From the NCBI GenBank assembly GCA_022559845.1, contig CM040118.1, forward strand, positions 158,740,331 to 158,804,330: a stretch of 64,000 nucleotides of DNA. Reading direction: 5' to 3'. Origin of the DNA: Amorphophallus konjac (lineage: Eukaryota; Streptophyta; Magnoliopsida; Alismatales; Araceae). Shown here one piece after another: positions 57,343 to 64,000 of this stretch. Numbering within the stretch: position 1 is the stretch's first letter; each line of letters starts with the position of its first letter. A program made the position numbers and the translations under genes. A model generated the notes under the pieces. That model had not been told where the DNA came from. It did no database searches and saw nothing but the letters and a program-made list of their open reading frames with translations.

Positions 57343-58828
57343 CTTGATGTGACACCACCTTGGGGTGATGAACACAAGACAATATGACCCTTGGACCTAA
57401 GGTTGCAAGCAAGCAAATTGGCGATGATACCACTCGAGTGGCTCACTCGCTTGGTGCACACTTGTGCCCGTGGGCAACTAAACGATAATGGAGAGGGTCC
57501 GGGGTGGGACAATGATGCTCCGGTGCTTGGAAAGCTTGGGGAGAACCCCAATTGGGCCAGGGATGCCCACTCACGGGCAGCCGTCACACCATGGGTGTGG
57601 GTTGAAATGGCTCGCTCACAACTCGCCCGCGATGGACACTCACGTGTTCGGCAATTTGGGCCGGGCCCTCGCTCTCCGTCCGACGCAGCAAAGCAAGAAT
57701 ACTAAGCTAAGCAAGTGATATTGACCAGCAAGGAAAGGGGGACCGAGGCTCACCTAGCCGGCGTGAAGATGTCAACTCCGGCCGAAGACGGGGGTGAGCG
57801 GGGAGGCAAGGGTTTGCGCCCGCAAGCCGCGTCGGTGTCGCTTCAAATCTGTGAAAATATTATTACATGAACTACACCTCTCGCAGGAGGGGGGCTCTTG
57901 GGGTGGGGGTTAGACTTATTACAACCAAGATTACCTCCACGCAGGGAGGGGCCTTCAGCCGGCCAAGCGGGGTGGGGAAATTATGAAGAGAACGCTGACT
58001 CTCCAAGCTTCGCCGGTTCTGCCACTCTTCAGTTTTGCTGAACAGGTTGTCGATGAAGATGCTGCCACGGACTCAACAGAGCTCCAAATTTGATGAAACG
58101 GGTGCCAAAAGTTCCCCAACTGACCGAGGATGATGCTTGAATTTTTTGGAAAGCTCTGGAACTCGGGGCTGATCGGACTGGTGACTGGAGCAGGACAGCA
58201 ACACTCTGCCTCTGACTGATGCAGAACTGATACAGTGGATTACAGAAGGCACTGCGGTCGCTCCTGAACTCCAAATCAAACGAAACTTGCGGTGAAGCAA
58301 TCGTGGTCGGAGTAGCTTCGAGCAGAAATTGACGGGGCCACAATCCGAGGTCAGAGAGGAGAATAGTGGCCGGAGAAGTGAAGACAGGTCGAACCTGGAC
58401 CTGCAGGGGGCAGACTGCACACTCTGGCAAAGAAATTCAGAACAAATAGTGTTGTGCCCCTGTGATTATTTGAGTTTCATATGGTCACTTGGGTCATTCG
58501 ACATCATTCTATGGTCATATGTGTTCTGTGATATTCTTGGTTTTGATAATGGCTAAACACTATTCGTCATTGTTGCTTTTCACTCTTATATGACTGACAT
58601 ATGTTCTGTTGTGTTTATGACAGATATGCACATGAAAGCTCAATGTTGCGCCCTCGCACGCGGATCGACCTGGGCGGTATAGGTATTTACAAAATTTAGA
58701 AATGCTCAAAGCATATTCTATGTTGATTTCAATCCCAAAATACATGAAATTGATGAGGACATGAATATCTTGACTTATGAACATGTTTCATTGGTCTAAC
58801 ACTTCATTTTTGCAGGTATAGGTATTTC

Positions 58829-59150
58829 CGGTCGACCTACACACCTTGGCCGGTTGACCAGAATTGCCAGAGCCTAAGAATTTCACGTTTTACAGGTTTC
58901 GGTCGACCGCCCCTACCTTTCCGGTCGACCGGTTCTTCCAGAAACGAAACACTCCAGGAATTACAGATTTCGGTCGACCGCCCCTACTTTTCCGGTCGAC
59001 CGGTTTTCCCAGAACTGAAATGTTGACATTGTTACAGGTTTCGGTCGACCGCCCCCAGGCGTCCGGTCGACCGGTTTTGCCAGAGCCGAAACGTTCTGGC
59101 TGCAGCAGGTTCCGGTCGACCGGCCCATGAATTCCGGTCGACCGCCAGCC
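58829..59150 (+). repeat. 71-bp tandem repeat with paired GGTCGACC palindromes (S1)
   Basis: Units start near 58829, 58900, 58971, 59042 and 59112. Each has two CGGTCGACCG-type palindromes about 22 bp apart and a CCAGA(A/G) tail. It ends about 135 bp upstream of the TATA box. Confidence 0.88.
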
Positions 59151-59284
59151 CCGAGCCTTCATTTTTGACTTTGTTTCCAACTTCGAAAAGGGCCATTCAA
59201 CCTTGATTTCTTTAATCCAAATGTCACCTAATCACCCACAAATTGTGGATCTGGTCTGAGGCTTGTCTATAGACCATTCAAGGT

Positions 59285-59291
59285 CTATAAA
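59285..59291 (+). promoter_or_regulatory. TATA box of S1
   Basis: TATAAAA in GGTCTATAAAACCAA, the same block as in E0. Confidence 0.7.
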
Positions 59292-60052
59292 ACCAACACA
59301 TGAGGGGATGAAAACCCTAATGCTTCAAGCCTTCAAGGGAGCCCATTTTCGAGCTACTGTAGCACCTCCGTGAACAGTGTTTCGGGAGGAAGTTCTTCAT
59401 CCATCCAAGGTGATTCAAGCTCAGATCTGAAGCCAAGCAACCTCCTACAAAGCAAGAAGCAATCAAGGGCAAGGAGGGTGATCAAAGAAAGCTAGAAGGA
59501 GTATACTTCAAGAAGGAAATCAAGATACTCCGGGAAGAAGCTCTTCATCAAATCTTCATCCATCCTCTTCATCATCTCAAGGGGATCCATTGAAGCTCAC
59601 TCTCAAGGGAGATCATCTTCATCCATTCAAGTTCTTTCAACCTCATTCAAGTTCAAAGAGAAGATCAAGAGAGAATAATTGAAGGAAGAGGTATTGTTCA
59701 CGTGAACAGTACTCCGTGAAGAACATTCATCCAATCAAGGGTGAATCAAGAAGATTGAGTTGAAGCCAAGAGGATCCTTGTTGCTGATCAACATTTCATA
59801 CAAGGGCCAATTCATTTCTACTCATAACTCAATTTCTTGTCTTAGTTCATTCACATTTGTTTTTCTTTCAATATTGATTAAACATTGAAGTTGTGATTCG
59901 TCCCTACCGTTGGTTAGTAGGAAGGCAATCGGAGGTGTTTCCGATCTGCGGTGTTGACGTCCCTACTGTTGGTTAGTAGGAAGGCAATCGGTGGTTTCCG
60001 ATTTGCGGGTTGGTGCGCTGCACAAGTGAAGCCTCACCGGGTTTTGGTGAGG

Positions 60053-60088
60053 GGTGGACGTAGGGCTGAGGATTCAGTCCGAACCACC
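60053..60088 (+). other. Two-stem LTR hairpin (S1)
   Basis: GGTGG-ACGTA-GGGCTGA-GGAT-TCAGTCC-GAA-CCACC. The inner stem differs from E0 and E3 but still pairs (one G-T). Confidence 0.75.
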
Positions 60089-61474
60089 TTAAAAATCCTG
60101 TCTAGTGTGGTTTGCTTGTGTGATTGATTCGTTCTAGATACATGCTTAGGATCGAATTATTATATATCTTGCTTATCTTGCTAAGTGAATCATAGCATTC
60201 TTGGAAGCTAGTTTCTATTCCGCTGCAATTCATTTTAACTAGCTGTTTAGAGGGCCACATTGCGAAAAGTGGGGCTGATCTATTCACCCCTCCCCTCTAG
60301 ATCCGTTGTCCACTACACAACAAATAGCTCGGGCGGGCAATTGGCATCGTTCCTTCTGCTACTGATGGAGGACTAGACGAAGAAGAATTTTGTAGAAGGA
60401 AGTGTGATCGAATTCCTCCAAGGTTGGCCGCTGAACGGCTTCCAATATTGCTCTGGCCTTCAGTCTGGGACAGATTGCGCAGTCATTGAAGATGACGTTC
60501 CTTCGGACAGCTCCGAACTCGGATGCAGGCAGGAGTACCACCGTTGGAAAGAAGACTTCGAGATGATTCCAGCAATATAAGATATGCCACTGGGAGCCTT
60601 CAGGGGAAGCCGTGGATGCTACTGCAAATCACTACTTTTCTGAAACCTGCAACAGGGACAGAATAGGTGGAGGAGAGGGTGTGGGGAAGGGCATGAACAA
60701 GGGGTTATTTGGTGGATGGGGAAGGGGGGGTGCGACCTTGGGTGGTTAGGGAGGTGGGGAGATGAACGGGCACAGCCCAAGGGAGAGGGAAATTTGAAAT
60801 TTGGCCTAGGGAAGGGCTCTTTCAGTCTTGGGGAGAGGGAGGGTTGCTTGGGAGAGTGGAAAGGTGCCAAGGAGAAGGGGTTTCCACCTAGGGGTTGAAG
60901 GGGGAATTGAATGAGTGCATGGGGAAGGGGAAGGGGCCTTAATGAGGGGTGAATGGGGAGGAGAGAGAATGAATTTCGAAATTGGGGTGGGGAGGAGAGA
61001 GAGAGGGGGTACAACCCACTTAGAGAGAGTGATAGTAAGAGAGAGAGAGAGAGAGGGAGATATTGAGAGGGAACTAGAAGGTGTGGAAATTTTTTGGATT
61101 CAATATTCAAGCATAATTGTTACCAATGAGAGAGGGGTGGGGCTATTTATAGACCCCACTCTTTTTCTAAGACCAAACTGACCTTGACAAACTAACTAAT
61201 GACCAAACAGTCCAAGGGAGGGGCGCCCCTGGGCCTAGCCCAATGAATTGGGCCCATTAACCTATCAAACCAACATAATGACTTCAAGACTTAGGAAAAT
61301 GACTTTCTAACCTAGGTACATGACTCAATAAAGGGAAAATTACATGTTTAAGACTCAAATAAAAATAATAAAATTACATGACTCGACTCACAAACACATG
61401 AGGAACATAATGGCGTACACCGACGATCAATCCGAGCTTCAGAAAATGTGGAGGGGCAAGGGATGTCCCCATCA

Positions 61475-61479
61475 CGGTA
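61475..61479 (+). other. Target-site duplication of E4 (right)
   Basis: CGGTA, matching 52227-52231. Confidence 0.95.
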
Positions 61480-64000
61480 GCTCAGCCCTCTGCATCTCAG
61501 ACGCAGCCTGCCGCGCCAGTCTTGCGTGCAACTGTGATGACAACTCCTTATGGTCAGCAACAAGCTCACTTCTTCCCGGAAAACATAGATCCAGCCATAG
61601 CCTAGAAGCTGATGATTGAAAAAATTGTGGAGATGAAGCTGTCTGAAAAGACTGGTGATGATGCTAGTACCTACGATGTGTACAGGATACCGTATCCTCC
61701 CCAGTATGCTGCTAAGAGACTACCGCCAGGCGTCAGTAAGCCGCCAAAGTTTGAGAAATTTAATGGCCAGGGCTCTCCCAGGGAGCACATAGCTTACTAC
61801 ACCACAATCATGGGTGACTTGGCAGCTGATGAAGCTTATCTGCTTAAGTTCTTCGGCTCATCCCTCATCGGGATAGCCTTTGAATGGTATTCAAGCCTGC
61901 CGGCTGGGTCAGTGACCGATTGGCCTGATATGTAAAGAAAGTTCCACGACAGATTTCACGTCACGGAAAGAGAAATTACAATAGCAGAACTATATGCAAC
62001 CAGGCAAAAGCAAGATGAAACAGCACTAGACTACATCAAAAGGTGGAGGAACTTAGCTATGAGATGCAGAAGACCTCCTCACCAAGAAGATGCAGTGCAA
62101 ATATGTAAGCAGAGCCTCAGGAGAGAGGTACTGGAAAAGATGATGGGTGCAGATGTCAGAACATTTCACCGGCTGAACAATATAGTGGCGGAGGTCGAGA
62201 TGTTCCTGTCTAAGCGTCCGACGGCCAATGCTCCAACTGTGCCGAAAGGGAAATCTAATGATCGACGACCATCGCACTCTGAGGCTAACACCGTTGATTT
62301 CAGAACCTTCGATCAACAAAAAGGGAAGAAGGGGGCAGATGAAGCTCCCCCACCAGCAGACACAGCAGAAAGAAAAGATAAGGTCTCTCTGAGAAACAAA
62401 ATGAGAAAGCCGTACTCTTTCCCGAAAGATAAGACAGCCGCACTATTCAACTGTGCATACAAGTTCAAGAAGGTAACATTGCCTGAACCAAAGAGACCCG
62501 AGGACGCGGCAAAGAAAGGTGATCCATTGTTCTGTCCATATCACCGTGCGCTGGGGCACGCAATTGAAGATTGCTACGTCTTCAAAGATATTATGGAAGG
62601 CATGGCCAAGAAGGGCGAGCTACAGCTGGGAGATTATCAGGTAGAGCCATCACGTCCACATGAGCCTCCGGCATTAAAAATGGCCTCCAATATGATTTCA
62701 ATCTACCAGCAGCTGCCTAAGGAGGCCGTTGAAGAATGTACTAGGCATACTTATGAAGCTTTCTCCCTCACCCCACTGAAGGATCAGGAAGGATGGCAGA
62801 TGAAACCCATAAAGAACAGCAAGAAGACTCCCACAGCCAATACCAATGGAACAGTTATCCGCAGTGTCACACCAAGGCCCGAACCACCTCCAGTAAAGCC
62901 AGTATGGCGCACAGCTGAGACAGGGCCAGTCATCCGGATCCCCACTTATAACCGGAGAAGGCAAGTCCCCCTACCTGCACATAAGGAAGTAAGTCCTGTA
63001 GCCAGGCGTTTGCAGCAGTATATTAATGGGCTCGATGAATATGAACAGAAAAAGCCCGGGCACCTGTTGGTGAAATACTGTATACTCTGGGAACAGCTCG
63101 AAGAATTGAAAATTAAAGAGCAGTCAGAGGCAGAACAAGAAAAGGCTGAGACTGAACCCTTCTGGGGGCAGGGGCCGATAAAGCCAAATTCCCAGAAAAA
63201 GAAGAGACGACCCAAGTCCAAGAAGGGAAAGAGGGTCGTGATAGTACAATGTAACACCCTGTCGGCACTCTTTACCTCGCCCGGGGAGAATGATGAGGAT
63301 GAAACATCAGATGCCCCGCTAGAAGCCAACCATGCCGAGGCCTCAACCTCAGCCCATGCAACACGTTCTGGGAAAAGATGGGGGCGCCCACCACCAGCTA
63401 ATCATAACATTATGTTCAGAGGGGAACAGCCCTACCAGATTCCCGAACCGGAGGTACGAGGTGTCCAGGTTCCTCCCCCTGCCAGCTTGTGCCAAGAAAA
63501 GAAGAAAGGAGGTCAAACTCCAACATTTCTGGAATTTCTGTCTAGTCTAGAAAATGGGCAGTCGATACAGGCTGGGCCAGATAAAGGCAAGAGACCTCAG
63601 CAATCGGCGTCTGTAGCCTACAAGCAGAATGAGAAAGAAGGGGATAACCCTCTGACGGCACCAGGGGCCGTTGCTATAGAAGAAGCCTCCCAAGAAGTCA
63701 GTCCAGAGGTTGAAGCCAGCACTGGTCAGCAGCGGCCAAAGGCACTACATGAACCACCAAAACCTCGATGGGCGGAAGAAATGAGACTGTCTAATGTTAG
63801 GGTGGGCAGCCGGATCATGAAAATGCTAAAGAAGCTCCCTACCATATTCTCCATCTGGGAGATCCTCTCTCTGAGTGAAGAGGCTCGCCAAGCAATTGTT
63901 GATGCCTTGCAGTCGCCGGCACAATATGAAGCACTCTTGACAGAAGTGAATTCTGGGCCGACAGTTACATTCACAGAAGATGACATGCTGATTCCGAATT
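61480..64000 (+). pseudogene. E2 Gag to start of protease (after E4), open to window edge
   Basis: Continues Gag from the E4 insertion. TAG 61603 and TAA 61933 interrupt where E1 has CAG and CAA. From 61936 the frame is open for 688 codons to the edge: gag core, CPYHRALGHAIEDC near 62540, through the Gag-protease linker (E1 has stops there) and into NVRVGSRIMKMLKKLP. The protease active site falls just off-window. Another frame at 63332-63550 is a shadow. Confidence 0.9.

Larger units (their letters stand above)
58450..60322 (+). mobile_element. Solo LTR of a Sirevirus-like Copia family (S1)
   Basis: 1,873 bp, ends TGTTGTGC ... ACACAACA, flanked by AATAG at 58445-58449 and 60323-60327. The empty site is present in the other E4 LTR near 53330. 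Shares with the E0 LTR the TATA block, the CACCGGGTTTTGGTGAGGGGTGGACGTAGG-type segment and GTCGAC palindromes, so it belongs to a related family. No internal region, as expected after LTR-LTR recombination. Confidence 0.93.
52232..61474 (-). mobile_element. E4: gag-only LTR retrotransposon (TR-GAG type)
   Basis: LTR ends TGATG...CATCA, perfect 5-bp TSD, LTRs about 2.23-2.25 kb, interior 2.9 kb. It has an initiator-Met primer site and polypurine tract but no protease, RT or integrase. The gag resembles Ty3-Gypsy gag. The 5' LTR (right) contains a later solo-LTR insertion. Organisation fits the TR-GAG class of non-autonomous elements. Confidence 0.88.
57345..61474 (-). repeat. E4 5' LTR, split by the solo LTR
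   Basis: 57345-58449 and 60328-61474 together match 52232-54465. Right TSD CGGTA at 61475-61479. Confidence 0.93.
49867..64000 (+). mobile_element. E2: second Tat/Ogre-like element, partial
   Basis: A truncated 5' LTR, primer site, ORF1 and gag-protease homologous to E1 but on the opposite strand, so E1 and E2 are head to head. Split by E4 (TSD CGGTA) inside gag. Continues past the right edge. Comparable segments are very similar to E1 and carry their own stops. Confidence 0.9.

Noticed and set aside
58864..59180. Open frames in the S1 tandem repeat
   Set aside because: Created by the 71-bp palindromic repeat; no independent coding evidence.

Overview
The window is nuclear DNA from a flowering plant with a large, repeat-rich genome. 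It is almost entirely nested retrotransposons: an L1-type LINE with a DUF4283/zinc-knuckle ORF1, Sirevirus-like Copia elements primed by initiator Met-tRNA, two ~25-kb-class Tat/Ogre-like Ty3-Gypsy elements, and a gag-only LTR element. No intact single-copy host gene is present. I saw no rRNA, tRNA or CRISPR array.

Layout. 1-3010: 5' half of a LINE (minus strand), inserted in the 5' LTR of a Sirevirus-like, gag-only Copia element (E0, plus, 3011-9655). 9656-9857: exon remnant plus splice donor of what looks like a cationic amino acid transporter (CAT) gene (minus), cut by the next element. 9858-13367: a full Tat LTR (A, plus), its primer-binding site, and a scrambled LTR fragment. 13368-49802: Tat/Ogre-like element E1 (minus; 24.7 kb without its insert). 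In E1's own direction it reads: LTR C, primer site, extra ORF1, gag, protease, RT-RNaseH-aRNaseH, integrase, a 41-bp minisatellite, an array of hairpins, a spliced antisense plant-mobile-domain (PMD) gene, polypurine tract, LTR B. LTR C is split by E3, an 11.8-kb Sirevirus-like Copia element (35488-47243, minus, TSD CATCG). 49867-64000: second Tat element E2 (plus), running off the window and split by E4 (52232-61474, minus, TSD CGGTA), a gag-only element. E4's own 5' LTR is split by a solo LTR (58450-60322, TSD AATAG).

How the parts work. All coding genes serve retrotransposition: Gag packaging, protease maturation, reverse transcription and integration. E0 and E4 carry Gag only and would need enzymes supplied by other elements. 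The antisense PMD gene of E1 is the exception. It has its own leader, five GT-AG introns and a composite PMD + basic + coiled-coil protein, so it looks like an independently transcribed passenger gene. All the element genes except the LINE's carry stop codons or frameshifts. Where E1 and E2 can be compared, nearly all stops are simple C-to-T changes (CAG/CAA/CGA to stop), as expected of methylated, silenced DNA.

Most notable: (1) at 22.7-24.9 kb, dozens of short hairpins whose two arms change together from copy to copy; (2) the spliced antisense PMD gene; (3) a common LTR plan in three Sirevirus-like families: an AAGTCTATACA array (two of the three), then GTCGAC-core palindromes 130-170 bp upstream of the TATA box, then a downstream two-stem hairpin with a covarying inner stem; (4) the CAT exon at the base of the nest.
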